This document shows positions 1 to 9,384 of a DNA stretch of 21,402 bases, in pieces; positions within the stretch are counted from its first letter, which is position 1; each line of letters opens with the position of its first letter. Below the pieces are notes generated by a model, which worked only from the letters and a program-made list of their open reading frames with translations, did not search any database and had not been told where the DNA came from. Made by a program: the position numbers and the translations under genes. The stretch spans positions 847,765 through 869,166 of the forward strand of contig BFEA01000345.1 of the NCBI GenBank assembly GCA_003427395.1, given 5' to 3'. The DNA is from Chara braunii (taxonomy: Eukaryota; Streptophyta; Charophyceae; Charales; Characeae).

Positions 1-548
1 GCATCTCTATTACTCCTAGCAGGGCCCTCCTAACTACCCTCACATCATCATCCATGTTCGTCAGGTCCATCGTCTCTAACTCCTCTATGTCTGCCCCTCT
101 CCACTGCATCCTGGCTCTTCTTCTAATCATCTTCTCCTTCTCCGCTTTTATCTGTCCTAATGTCTGCTGTAACTGTGCCTCCTGCAGGGCTGCCTGCTGG
201 ATGGCGACATCCTCTGGGGAACACTGTTGCCTGGCTTGCCATAACGCCAGTGGACTGACTCACGGTCTGCGCGACCGTTGACCGGACGATACCTGAACTG
301 CTGGCCTGGGAAGTCTGCTGCGCAGAAGTGACCATAGCGGAAGTGGCTATGGCTGCTGAAGCAGCGGCCTCGCTAGCGAAAGCCCTACTGGCCTCGGCAG
401 CTCTAGCTATCCTCTGCTGCTGCTGCCTCTCCCTAAGCAGGCGGAACAAAATCCTATCACCCTTCGATCCTAAGGACACGTGGGCTATTAGGCGTCTAGC
501 TGATCGCAAGATCCGGTCGTCCGGTGGTGTGTCCTCCCTGTCGCTCAT
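1..548 (-). pseudogene. Gag-like N-terminal coding fragment of a retroelement, frameshifted, runs off left edge
   Basis: On the minus strand an ATG at 548 opens a frame starting MSDREDTPPDD. It has a basic, Gln-rich stretch (RERQQQQRIARAAEASRA, about residues 39-56) and an Ala/Ser/Thr/Gln-rich stretch, and closes at 123. Near position 235 the coding sense moves to another frame. That second frame reads SPEDVAIQQAALQEAQLQQ, then IKAEKEKMIRRRARMQW and EELETMDLTNMDDDVRVVRR, and stays open to base 1. The two halves make better sense joined by a one-base frameshift than as the single 141-residue frame. Charged, Gln/Glu-rich coiled-coil segments like this are common in the gag N-terminus of plant and algal LTR retrotransposons, but no capsid or zinc-knuckle motif lies inside the window, so the gag call is inference. 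I saw no primer-binding site upstream (549-900). It could instead be a host coiled-coil gene. Confidence 0.45.
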
Positions 549-1596
549 ATGCTACAGCATTGTGCACCATTTACACTAGGTCACTCAAGATGCCTACCGC
601 AACAGAGTGCACAGACCAATTTAAAATAAATAAATAATTAATTGGTGACTATTCCGGAGCAAATACATTCGGGTTCTAACAGGTAAGTCCAGGTTCCTAC
701 AAACGAATCTATTTTTAGTCTGACTAGTCCGCAAACAGAAGCACCAGGAACAATAAACAATTCTAATTAATGTTGTCTGTCAGATGTCAATGGCTGTACA
801 CCTAACTAATCAAAACATAAAAATAGAATCATTTGTGTTATATAAAAGAAAGCTGTGACAAAAGTAGGAGAACCATGGAATTTTCTCGAACTTATCACCT
901 GGAATCAACCCCTCCCTTAGTTCCCTTGGGTATCTCTTGACGCCAGCGTCCCTGAGCAATCAGGGGAGCGTCACGTGTCTAAAGGTGTGTGTCCGGCCCA
1001 CCCCTGTGCCCCGAGTAACTGCTGAGCTGGCCAGCCCTGCATTGGGTTATCCTCGCGTGCAGCAAGCCTTACAACCATTGGCTGATCCAGAGGCAATTTA
1101 ACATCCGCCCCCAAGTGACTCCAGGAATTCTTTTACGTCGCAGCTGGACGACGATCACAGCCAATGGTTCACCTTCCGGTGCTTATTTAAAGACGCCCGG
1201 TCTCGTCTCCCTCGAGGGCTGGCCTGCCCATCAGTACCCATCTACAGCGGAGCAGCCGAACAGAGGACAAGCAACAAGGCATGCATGCTTTACTCCCTGT
1301 GGGTTGGCATGGTGACTGTGACCCAGGGCTTCGTCCAGGGCCCTTCAGAAAGCTCCGCCCATCTTCTCCCAGATGCTCCACGTGAACATTGCCGACTCTC
1401 AAGGTTGAGCGCACTCGACACCTCACAATGAGAGGACTCTCAAGAAGGAACACAACCTCACAGTAAGAAGTGTCAGAGACGGTAGATAAGGTTAAGAGCA
1501 ACATACCTCAAATAGCTGCCCCCAACCACAGAGATAATCTCACCAGATGACCAGATGGCGATTGCGATGACCAGTCACTACATCGGTGCATCCAAC
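549..1596. other. Gene-poor stretch upstream of the gag-like fragment
   Basis: No convincing gene. Bases 600-860 are AT-rich and include an isolated TATATAAA (839-846) with no frame downstream. A perfect CAG|GTAAGT donor-like string lies at 680-688 with no exon I can attach. Bases 900-1510 are GC-richer, with short frames on both strands that show no known motif. Confidence 0.4.
1161..1191 (+). promoter_or_regulatory. Candidate core promoter: CCAAT box plus TATA-like box
   Basis: CCAAT at 1161-1165 is followed about 20 bases on by TATTTAAA (1184-1191). The TATA-like core sits between two CCGG motifs (1176-1179 and 1197-1200). Spacing and composition fit a pol II promoter, perhaps of an old LTR. 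No recognisable product follows, so this is tentative. Confidence 0.25.
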
Positions 1597-1644
1597 ATTA
1601 TCTCGCCGTTCCACCTCAGCATTATCTCGCCGTTCCACCTCAGC
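1597..1644. repeat. Exact 24-bp tandem duplication
   Basis: The 24-base unit beginning ATTATCTCGCC occupies 1597-1620 and again 1621-1644 with no difference. The length is a multiple of three, and a short forward frame (1555-1818) reads through both copies, but that frame has no known domain. Identity of the copies suggests a recent slippage or duplication event. Confidence 0.9.
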
Positions 1645-2049
1645 ATCAACCGCACATTAGATAGTTCTCATCACACTGTCCAGACCACATTCACTCCACG
1701 TAGCCTTCCTGGTGATCCCCTCACCTCCTGGGTCGCCTATACACTCGTCTCCACCCTCCTCACTACACACCACTTACGACCAAACTCGCCCAGCAGACCG
1801 CATGTATGTACCGCATAAGGCAGAAGACAAGCGCCAGATGAGCGCAATCGTACCACAGCTCGGATACCAAATTGCAAGGAAGATGAGCAATAGCGAACTT
1901 CAGCAATCAAACAGCATCATACATATGAGTCCAGATAGTCGTGACCTTGAACCAACTGCAGAATTGCATCACAAGATTCACCAAATAAGAACACACCAAG
2001 AGTTCATAATTGACAATGCTGATATAGTCCCATTATCATCAATGAAGAA
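1645..2049. other. No recognised gene; one open forward frame
   Basis: A forward frame at 1712-2059 (115 codons) is open and fairly polar but matches no family I know. I see no splice or promoter context that would make it a gene. Confidence 0.3.
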
Positions 2050-2690
2050 CCAGTGTTGATATCCTATTTGGCGCTCGGCGCCCAGACTACATGTGGCAGA
2101 ACCTATCTAGCCTACACTAGGATGCTGAAAGATGACGTCAACAGCAATCTCGAAGTACGAGCATATGGCGACCAATGTCGCACGCTTCCAGCACCAGGTA
2201 TGTCTCTCGCCACACTCACAACCTCGTTCCCCAACACACAGATGCCACTAGCACCCAAGGACCACCCTTCGCTTCACCCAACTTACAGCAGCGCAGCTCA
2301 GCTATGGCTGCGTGCTCCTTCCTTGCTCGCCCGTGAGAGCGTAGGCGCCAGCCAGCAAATAGCGCAGCAGCGCTTGCGCAGCATGCAGCCAGCACCCGAA
2401 TGCTCGACGAAAGCAAGCCTTGGGCTTGAGGTGGTTGCATGTGCCCAACTGTGTTTGGCCCAATACCCGTATCCAGCCCAGGGCCTGCTTCACATACATT
2501 CACACAGGCGGCCCAGGGCCTGGGTTCACTCAACCAACTAGCGCTGCGCAACTGCTTGAATTTCCTTGAGTTGCGCAGAGGCCGAAATAAGGCCCTGAGG
2601 GGCCTCGTCGAGCCTGCCTTCACTTAGGGCGCTGCGCAACTGCTTGAATTTCCTTGAGTTGCGCAGAGGCCGAAAAAAGTTTTGTGTTGC
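2050..2690. repeat. GC-rich dispersed repeat, copy A (LTR-like family shared with about 13340-14100)
   Basis: Short blocks occur in the same order here and at 13340-14100: a GGCGC..GGCGCC near-palindrome (2069-2081 versus 13360-13372), then GATGACGTCAACA versus GATGATGTCAACA, then CACCAGGTA followed by a C/T-rich run, then CTATGGCTGC, then ACTC(C)AACCAACT(A/G)GCG, then CTT(C)(A/G)CTTAGGGCG. Ordered matches over more than 600 bases suggest two old copies of one repeat, perhaps a solo LTR or a non-coding transposon. Ends and target-site duplications are not visible, so class and borders are guesses. Confidence 0.4.
2541..2675. repeat. 47-bp direct repeat, each copy a strong hairpin
   Basis: Bases 2541-2587 and 2629-2675 are identical over 47 bases, 88 apart. 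Each copy contains a perfect 10-bp inverted repeat CTGCGCAACT / AGTTGCGCAG (arms 2544-2553 and 2569-2578; 2632-2641 and 2657-2666) around a 15-base loop. The 41 bases between the copies hold an unrelated GGCCCTGAGGGGCC near-palindrome. Confidence 0.9.
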
Positions 2691-2917
2691 ATTGTACAGC
2701 GCTGGTCACAAAGACTGGAGATCTTTTGGACGCACAGCACTGGACATGGAAGCCAAGCTTCATGTTCAAGCCCCCTCCAGTGATAGGAGGAGAGGCGTCT
2801 TACCTCGCGGTGGTAGAAAGGGAAAGGCGGCTTGGGGCTCATAGAGGCAGTGGCCTCGCAACAGCATGTAGTTGTTCCAACAAACGGCAACGTTTTTCGT
2901 TAGAGATTACTCTCTAA
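2691..2917 (+). other. Exon-like open frame of unknown identity
   Basis: A pyrimidine/G-rich tract ending TTGTACAG (to 2698) looks like a 3' splice site. The frame behind it reads LVTKTGDLLDAQHWTWKPSF and continues with FKPPPVIGGEASYLAVV and a basic stretch, then stops at 2917. The Trp-rich and Pro/Gly-rich composition looks more like real protein than the surrounding shadow frames. I do not recognise a family, and I see no clear matching donor site. It may be an exon of a host gene or a scrap of a transposon. Confidence 0.2.
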
Positions 2918-3224
2918 GGTGGGCATCCCGACCAAAGAACCAAAATAGATGTTGAAATAAAACAGGATCTCCTCCTCCTGCAGGATTAAAAAAAAGTGGT
3001 TTTAAAATTTCTATTAGCTTATAGCACTGAAACCTCTCGCAGTAGACTGTGGTAGGGCGGACTGTGCACAAAGTTCCTGGTCGCATGTGCTCAGTTTCTC
3101 CCGGCACTCCTTCGTCAACCCCTTATTTCTCGCCTCTTACTCCTCCTACAGGTGCTACCTTTTGCTACTCCACTACACTATCCCTCTTCACACAGCACAT
3201 TGATTCCCCTCTACTCCGGCTCCA
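2918..3224. other. No gene seen
   Basis: The stretch starts with mixed sequence, has an AT-rich patch (2985-3020), and then turns C/T-rich. No frame with recognisable protein sense. Confidence 0.4.
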
Positions 3225-3254
3225 TGCACCTGGCCAAAACCGCAGCCAGGTGCA
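3225..3254. repeat. TGCACCTGGC hairpin, copy 1
   Basis: Perfect inverted repeat: TGCACCTGGC (3225-3234), a ten-base spacer, GCCAGGTGCA (3245-3254). First of three related hairpins in this 1.3-kb stretch. Confidence 0.85.
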
Positions 3255-3392
3255 CACAAGGGCAAAATGGCAACTGGGCACCCTCCAATTGTCCCTCGTT
3301 ACGCTTGCAACCTTCCATCCAGTTGCACACGCACTCTCTCTCTTTCTCTCTCTAGACCTCTTGCTGCCGCAAACGGTGGCCAGCCCTTTTAG

Positions 3393-3423
3393 TGCACCTG
3401 GCCAAAGATCTTGGCCCGGTGCA
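3393..3423. repeat. TGCACCTGGCC hairpin, copy 2
   Basis: TGCACCTGGCCAA (3393-3405), five-base loop, TTGGCCCGGTGCA (3411-3423): 13-bp arms with one mismatch. It is followed by ATTCAATTTTT, whose reverse complement occurs just after hairpin copy 3 (4565-4575). Confidence 0.85.
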
Positions 3424-3469
3424 TTCAATTTTTGCGGCAATATTGTACCAACGAAGGTGCCTACAACAA

Positions 3470-4740
3470 GGGGACGACCACGACTTCGAACACAAGGACC
3501 ACCAATGCTATCCAATTAAAAAGGGGCTGACAAGAACAAGTATCACCACTGCTAGACGAGGATCTCGATGGTCACAAACAAGATCTTGACAACAAGCAAG
3601 CCGATGATGACCACCAAGGCGACTGTGACTATTATGGTGTGCACGACCTCCAAGATGAACACGACGAGCACCACAATCATGGCTAGTCGGGCTGCTCCAG
3701 CCCACTACCCTGCTGAATAAGAATGAATCTTACGCTAGAACATGGGCCGATCCAGCTTGTCCCTGTTGGCACACCACGTGGACGATGAGGTCCACCACGA
3801 CAAACAATGACGGGCCGCTCGACCCCCATGATGAACGCCATCACCCCCACTGATGAGGGCGATTGCACCAACCTTGACTAATGCCACGTGCCTCCAACAA
3901 ACATTAACCTACCAAATGTAAATGAATCTTCCCCTAAAACACGGGAAGATGCACCCACAATGAGGACAATGAGGAAAAAGACCACCACGAAGCCGATAGC
4001 CTTCACGCCCAGTAGCGTTATTACCTTGATGAGCACGCACAGTGAACACTGCCTCTTAGAGAAACATGATGTACACGATGAGATGCGTGACCTTTACAAT
4101 GACGAGGATGGTGAGTATGACGGACATGTCGACAACGACCTCCTCGTGCACCACCTGACACGATAACGATTACGAGCACGGTCGAGAGCGGCGTCGATGA
4201 TGCAAGGCATGACCAGGATCACTACACTGACCTTCACAACCAAGAGCACGACAACTACCTTGATTGCTGGCCTTCCCCCTCTACGCGCCAAATGTGCAAA
4301 ATGAGAATGGATCTTTCCCTAGAAAAAGGGAAGATAACTTGTTGGTTTATGTTTATTTTATTATTTTTGCATCCATTGTAGCCAACGTATCCTGCATCTC
4401 GATTCGTTCATCTCCTCCCTTGAAACACCCACTCTCCTCGTTGTTTCTCTCTCCACAACTTTTCTTCCACATCGCCTCCCCGCTCGCTTCCAATTACATA
4501 ACGCGTAGTCCCTAGTCACATGAATGCACCTGGTCGTTAGCACGGCCAGGTGCAGTCAAGGAAGAAAAATTGAATCCCAGAACGTCAACTGCAGCGAAGC
4601 CCAGCTGCCACGGACAACCCACACCTCAAGGAACAAATATTGCCACGGTAATGGAGAATATAATCACCATGGTTATAGAAAAGACGACCACTGCAACTGC
4701 GGATGCCATGCTGCCTCCGCCATCGTCTTCACCTCTGTTA
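3470..4740 (+). pseudogene. Decayed Asp/His-rich repetitive coding stretch
   Basis: Forward frames here repeatedly give Asp/His/Glu-rich peptide, broken by stops and frame changes: DDHDFEHKDH near 3475, DEDLDGHKQDLDNKQADDDH then YYGVHDLQDEHDEHHNHG (to 3686), DVHDEMRDLYNDEDGEYDGH (about 4070-4128), HDQDHYTDLHNQEHDNYLD (about 4209-4265), and CHGNGEYNHHGYRKDDHCNC near 4643. A second motif, N-x-N-E-S..(K/R)-T..D, recurs at about 3713, 3909 and 4287 (AATGAATCTT and relatives), spaced about 196 and 378 bases. This fits a tandem-repeat protein with units of about 190 bases that has since decayed. I do not know the family. Metal-binding or low-complexity function would be guesswork. Confidence 0.35.
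4525..4554. repeat. TGCACCTGG hairpin, copy 3
   Basis: TGCACCTGGTCGT (4525-4537), tetraloop TAGC, ACGGCCAGGTGCA (4542-4554): 13-bp arms with one mismatch. Same arm core as the copies at 3225 and 3393. Confidence 0.85.
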
Positions 4741-5070
4741 CATGTTGAGCTTGCACACGGGCCCCATTTTGGGGCCCGACGGTTGTTGGGGGCCTCCACC
4801 CCTCAGACACGTGCCCTGGAGGCCCACGACCGGCCTTAGGGCCGCATGTTTCGATGTGAGGCAGCATTCATTTTTTTGTTTGTTTGTTTTAATAATTGGC
4901 TGGCCTATTTTTGTCTGTTCAGGCGTTGTTTTGGACTTGCAGTTTGCCCGAACAGACCTTTGGTATGTTCGAACAAAGGCCACGTTTTTGGCCTGGTACA
5001 GACATAGGCAGGCCCTGTTGGCCCAGGTCCATTTTTGTCCAGTAGCGGACGTCCCTGCTGCATCAGCAAG
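4741..5070. other. Region dense in short GGCC-type inverted repeats
   Basis: GGGCCCCA-TTT-TGGGGCCC (4759-4777) is perfect. TCTGTTCAGGC (4915-4925) pairs with GCCCGAACAGA (4947-4957) with one mismatch. Further AGGCC/GGCCT pairs surround CGTTTTTGGCCT near 4985. A similar style of GGCC/AGGCCT motifs with CGTTTTTG appears at 17045-17120 in a likely LTR, so this may be an old LTR fragment. No coding sense seen. Confidence 0.3.
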
Positions 5071-5715
5071 GGTAGGTTGAGGGGATGAAGGAGACAGCAA
5101 AGACGAGGGAGAACGAGGCAAAGAGAAAGAGGTGGTATCAGGCAGGGAGTTGACGAAGATAAAGGAGATGGAGGTGCTACATGCTCAGTAGAGCGATGTA
5201 TGTAAGGATCCACAAAGTGATGAAAAGGACTCAAATGGACAATGCAGTGTCAGCAAAGGATCAACAAGCAATGTACATCCGGATACATATGAAAATAGCA
5301 CAATGTAGCACAACGAAAGACTCGAAGATATGACCTGACCTGTCAGATACAGACGTGACACCCCATCATACACCACATGTGAGGGAGAGAGGAGGGACCA
5401 CATACATAGACGAAAGGTCCCTCCTCGATCACGCACATGGGGAGATACCACAGATGAGGAGATGGGGGGGAGATGCGAGACGAAGATGGAGACGAGGGAG
5501 AAGACCAAGATCTCGATAGCGAAGTCCAAAAATAGTCTCCCTGCTGAATGCCCAATCAATGTCTGCCACCAAATGTCAAATCAGATTATGGGCCTCATGG
5601 CCTGATATAGCCTCTGCCTGTAACCTCTCTCGCCTCTGAAAGGAGGAGGAGGAGGTGGAGAGGAAAGGAGGAAGAAGGAGAGATGGAGGGTGAGAGCAAG
5701 AGGACAAAGAAGATG
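5071..5715. other. Purine-rich stretch, no clear gene
   Basis: The forward strand is strongly A/G-rich. One forward frame gives Glu/Lys/Asp-rich peptide (for example DEGDSKDEGERGKEKEVV near 5083) but meets stops near 5190, 5310 and 5340. Bases 5638-5712 are almost pure purine with GGA repeats. This could be decayed charged coding sequence or simple-sequence DNA. Confidence 0.3.
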
Positions 5716-6194
5716 TCGTCTTCCTCGCTATCTCACCTGCAGGTAACTGTCGCCATGTACTAATTGTTGTCGTGTGTCTCCTCTATGTTGCAGGGCGTTG
5801 GCGTGAAGACCAGCTCTGGCGCCCAGATAAGATCTCCGCCGATGCAGGTATGGCCTCCGCCTCACCCCCCTACCTACACCTCCACCTCTAGCATAGCGCT
5901 GTTGCGCAGCTCCAGCAGCGTGTCGCCCAAGAAGTGAGCAACTCGAACTGTGTTTGCCAAGACGTGGCCCGACTATAAGTAGTGTTGGGCCTCGTGGGTG
6001 TGCCTCTTCGACCAAAACGTGGCCTACTGGATCTAGCACAGTCGTTCTTCTCGCATGAGTTGAGGTCGAATGGAGAAAGCAGCCCGACTGCCATCGGGCT
6101 GCAACTTTTTGTAGCCGGATCCGAGTCAGGTGGCCCTGCATGCGCAATCCTACAAGCCACCATATACATGACTGACCCTGCCCTCGATCGGGCC
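5716..6194. other. No assured gene; splice-like signals and one strong hairpin
   Basis: A short open segment (5794-5845) is bordered by TTGCAG and GTATGG and reads as Trp/Arg-rich peptide, so it could be a small exon, but nothing nearby supports a gene. A 9-bp perfect hairpin GCAGCCCGA / TCGGGCTGC lies at 6079-6102. A reverse frame (5728-6147) has no recognisable motif. Confidence 0.3.
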
Positions 6195-6440
6195 TAGGAT
6201 GAATTCAGGAAAATAAATAAAAATCTAAGCCCATTCTAATTTTCTCTGTATCGTTCCAATTTTAACGACTGTCCCGAAGGACAGAGTCCCGGGCAGTGGC
6301 CTTGAGAATTCATCATTGAACTATCAGCCCTCGGTTCTTCAAAATTGTAGTAATTTTATGTGTCTGCATCAAGTGGAGATCGAACTCATGTCTGCATTTC
6401 GACAGTTCAGGTATGTACCAACTGAGGTAGGCCAGTCGGT
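6195..6440 (-). mobile_element. Possible tRNA-derived SINE (pol III A and B box-like motifs)
   Basis: Read on the minus strand, 6429-6418 gives TACCTCAGTTGG, one base off the pol III A box consensus. About 33 bases on, 6385-6376 gives GTTCGATCTC, close to the B box. The order and spacing match a tRNA head, but the D and T stems do not pair well, so it is not a working tRNA. The minus-strand sequence after the head is AT-rich with a small hairpin (6269-6284, CTGTCC-CGAA-GGACAG), as in many SINE bodies. No flanking duplication was found; borders are approximate. Confidence 0.35.
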
Positions 6441-6517
6441 CCCATCATTGGTCCCGGAATCGGTACCGGCCCAAGAAAACAAGACAAGTAAATAATCAAG
6501 TAATAATAGATAATAAT

Positions 6518-7032
6518 TGTTACGGACTCATCCAGGGCTCGATCCCTGGTTAGCGGGTTAGCACCCGCCAGGCTGCTATTCTTTTTTTTTTTGAGTCACT
6601 GATCTTCAGTTCCTGACTGTTGGCGCCTCTGCAGTTGGCGCCCGTTCTCAAATCCCGCCTCTGGTACTTTCGGATTGTGCTACTTGGCGCCATCTGGCAT
6701 TCTGGCACCCAGACTCAGACCTTCGATTTTCAGTTCAACCCCGAGGCAAATTGCACTTTTGCCGTCGGACTCAACTTGATTCCGGTACTTAAGACCGGAC
6801 AGTTGAGTTCGGACATTCAGTTTTTGTCCTCAGTGCTTGTGCTTCAGTGTGACTTGCTGCGACATTGTGTACGAAACCAAGATTGCAACTTTACAACTTT
6901 GCCACTTTGCCGCTTTGTGTCTGTGTCCGTTGAGTCGTGTCGAGTTCGTGTCAAGTTGAGTGAGTGTGTGTGTGTGCACTCTCCCTCCCTCTCTCTTCCC
7001 CGACCTCGCCGCTCTACCTCCGTCTCGTCACA
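6518..7032 (+). repeat. 5' LTR of the chromovirus
   Basis: Starts TGTTACGG and ends CGTCACA directly before the primer-binding site. Aligned by eye with the 3' LTR it differs at about one base in ten, mostly C/T and G/A exchanges plus a few small gaps. A TCCGGT-ACTTAAG-ACCGGA inverted repeat (6781-6799) may hold the TATA-like element. A short GT run lies near the end, as in the 3' LTR. Confidence 0.93.
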
Positions 7033-7033
7033 C

Positions 7034-7045
7034 TGGTATCGGAGC
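7034..7045 (+). other. Primer-binding site (initiator-Met tRNA type)
   Basis: TGGTATCGGAGC starts one base after the LTR's CA end. It matches the usual plant retrotransposon site complementary to the 3' end of initiator tRNA-Met (TGGTATCAGAGC) at 11 of 12 bases. The identical 12-mer recurs at 18256. Confidence 0.85.
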
Positions 7046-7168
7046 GGTCTTGCAACCCTCCCCCTCCGCCACGACATTGACATCATCATCGTCATCGTGG
7101 CTGCTGCCACCTGATCTGCCGCTGCCACCGCTTCCTCCCCCACTGTGGCCGAATCATCCAGCATTGAT

Positions 7169-8582
7169 ATGTCCGACATCCGCACAGACTCAGTCAACAA
7201 CAACACCCGCAACTTCGTTGGCGAGCAAACACCAACACCCGATGCCGCCACTGATCTCGTGACACTCGTCCGCATGATGACACCCCTCTTGTCATCCGTC
7301 GACGACATCAAAACATTCGTTTCCACAATCTCTGCTCGCGTGACCACCATTGAAAATCACACCCCGACATCCAGGTCATCACCATCACGTCATCCACCGC
7401 CGTCTCCGCCAGCAAGTCATCCACATTCCCGCCCAAATCCCCACCATAGTCACCCAGCCAACAAACCTTGGCGTCACAACGTCGTCAACCATTCCCCCTA
7501 GTCAAAACCCATCTTGACTTCGTCCGTTATCATCCCCACCCTCCCCAGCTATACTCAGATTATTCCACAAGTTGTGTATCTCGCCCTTCCACTACTCCCC
7601 CCCAATGCTCTCATCCCCACCAACCCCGCCAACGATGTCACCCTGGTCGACTCTTCCTCTCCCACCCTTGATTTCAACGCCCTTGCCGCCACTACCCCCA
7701 GAGAAGGCAAAATCCACCCATCCTTCCGCGCCAACGAGATTCCCACCTTCTCAGGCCAACCCCACGAGTATATCTTCCTCTTTCTCACCAAACTTCAACA
7801 ACCCTTCTCCCTCCACAACATCCCTGTCGTCCACTAGCTCCACATCGCCGGCAACAGACGCCTAGACAGCACCGCTGGTGGTACACCGAAATGACCAACC
7901 GCCATCACACCAATCTCCGACCTCACACCTTCCTTGAGTGGGCCAACCTCATCACCTCCACCTTCCATCCACAGAAAACGGTCGACGATTACATCGACCA
8001 ATTCTGTCGGCTCCAACAAAACGACCCCACTGACCGTTTTTTGCAATACGTCCGCGCACTTCGTCAACGTATCCCCATCTCTTCAACAACTTCGTATTCA
8101 TCTCCCTCATTAAACACGTATGTCGCAAAGACCTAGCGGTCGTCCTCGTTCGCGAGCCACCCATGACCCTCACCGACCTCCTCACTCATGCCCTCCAAAT
8201 CGACCGCATCTTCTCCCCCTACATGACCGCACTTACATCGGCCCCTCCCCGCCCTCGCTTCTTCCACAACATCGCCTCCGAGGACAACTCCTCCACCACC
8301 TCGTCGGACGAGTTCTCCACCCCCGACTTTAACACCCTCTCCGATCCACTAGACACCACATTGCTCTCCCCCGACGAACTCTCTACCATCCACCTCATGG
8401 GGATGGAAAGGAGAGAACGCAGTAGTCGTCCTCTCAGAAACATACGTCAAACCCGTCTCACGAATCTCACGCCGGAGGAGCGAACCTACCTCCAAGATAA
8501 GGGTGGATGTATCCGGTGCCGACAGTTAGGACATCAGCAGACAAGCTGTCCAAATGCCAGACAATTCACGTCAGGCACCTAG
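7169..8582 (+). pseudogene. Chromovirus gag remnant with CCHC zinc knuckle
   Basis: Gag encodes the capsid and nucleocapsid that package the element RNA. The first in-frame ATG is at 7169 (MSDIRTDSVNNN). The frame meets a TAG at 7499-7501, continues in phase through a Pro-rich part to FRANEIPTFSGQPHEYIFLF, and stops at 7835. The capsid-type stretch then lies in a second frame (RWWYTEMTNRHH, FLEWANLITSTFHPQKTVDD, to about 8085) and a third (SLIKHVCRKDLAVVLVREPP onward to 8582). The third frame carries CIRCRQLGHQQTSC (8508-8549), a perfect CX2CX3GHX4C knuckle. So one stop and two frame changes break it. A further frame change follows the knuckle. Confidence 0.85.
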
Positions 8583-8832
8583 GTCTGCGGCTCCCCAACC
8601 CGTCGCTTCCGCATCCACCACTCCCGGCCCCTCCTCCACTTGATCACCACGAATCCGTCCTGCCATCGACGACTAGTCTAACGGCCATCCCATCGATGAC
8701 GATCTCCACCCCACCGGTGACCCATTTGGCATCGACAGTAAGTTTGCCTCCCCCTTCTTCGATGCCACATATCCCACCGGAGAACCCCCAGGCGTCGCAA
8801 CCCTCGTTGCTTGACGCCCCCCTCGCCACCAC
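8583..8832 (+). other. Gag-to-protease linker of the chromovirus
   Basis: Ser/Pro/Thr-rich sense in shifting frames (for example RSAAPQPVASASTTPGPSST near 8580-8640, then a stop). Typical of the poorly conserved linker between nucleocapsid and protease; no motif. Confidence 0.4.
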
Positions 8833-9327
8833 ATGTTTCGCAACCCTCCTTCTGAATCATTCTTTGTCACCTTCTTTGATGTTGTTGAGGAACAATGTCG
8901 ACTCGATCGGCTTCTCCGATTAGGCAATGAACAATGCCGCCTCAACACCATTATCCCCACCGCAAACTCGTCACCCTCTTACCTTAAATTCATCGCCGCC
9001 ACCTTTGGTGCGTCTACGACTAAGTTTCGGGCCCTCTTGGACATTGGAGGCCCTGGTAACTTCATCACTGACGCGTGTGTCGGCAAAGCCGGTCTTACCT
9101 CTACCGGTTACGACTCCGCGATTACGATTCGTTTAGGGGACAAAGACACCGTCGTCATAGTAGACGGTACGGTTTTCGAGACCACCATGACTGTCGGAAC
9201 CCTCCCCACTCAGGTCTCATTTGATGTCATGCACTTAATGTGCGACCACCGTGGCTGGACCGCTACATGTCATACTCGTTCCACCCCAACTTCAACCGCC
9301 TTAGCAACCCCCCTAACACAACCATAA
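8833..9327 (+). pseudogene. Chromovirus aspartic protease remnant
   Basis: The open frame reads KFRALLDIGGPGNFITD (around 9022-9072) and later ITIRLGDKDTVVIVDG, the order seen in retropepsin-type proteases of Ty3 elements. The family motif is D-S/T-G-A; here it reads D-I-G-G (Asp at 9040-9042), which removes the Ser/Thr next to the catalytic Asp and probably kills activity. After FDVMHLMCDHRG the sense of the family motif (ILGM-W type) is lost, and the following reverse-transcriptase region is in another frame. Confidence 0.75.
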
Positions 9328-9384
9328 ACTTCCCTATCTCCCCTACCCTTCCCCCCCCAAAGCTTTGTCACCGCACACCAATTC

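Noticed and set aside
839-846. TATATAAA as a promoter
   Set aside because: AT-rich surroundings and no coding sequence or CCAAT partner downstream.
3225-4554. Hairpins as a CRISPR array
   Set aside because: Three irregularly spaced palindromes without uniform spacers, in a eukaryotic repeat region.
6079-6102. GC-rich hairpin followed by CTTTTTG as a bacterial-type terminator
   Set aside because: The window is eukaryotic; the hairpin is one of many short palindromes here.
6844-7350. Reverse-strand frame across the 5' LTR end
   Set aside because: It overlaps the LTR, primer-binding site and gag start, which explain the sequence on the forward strand.
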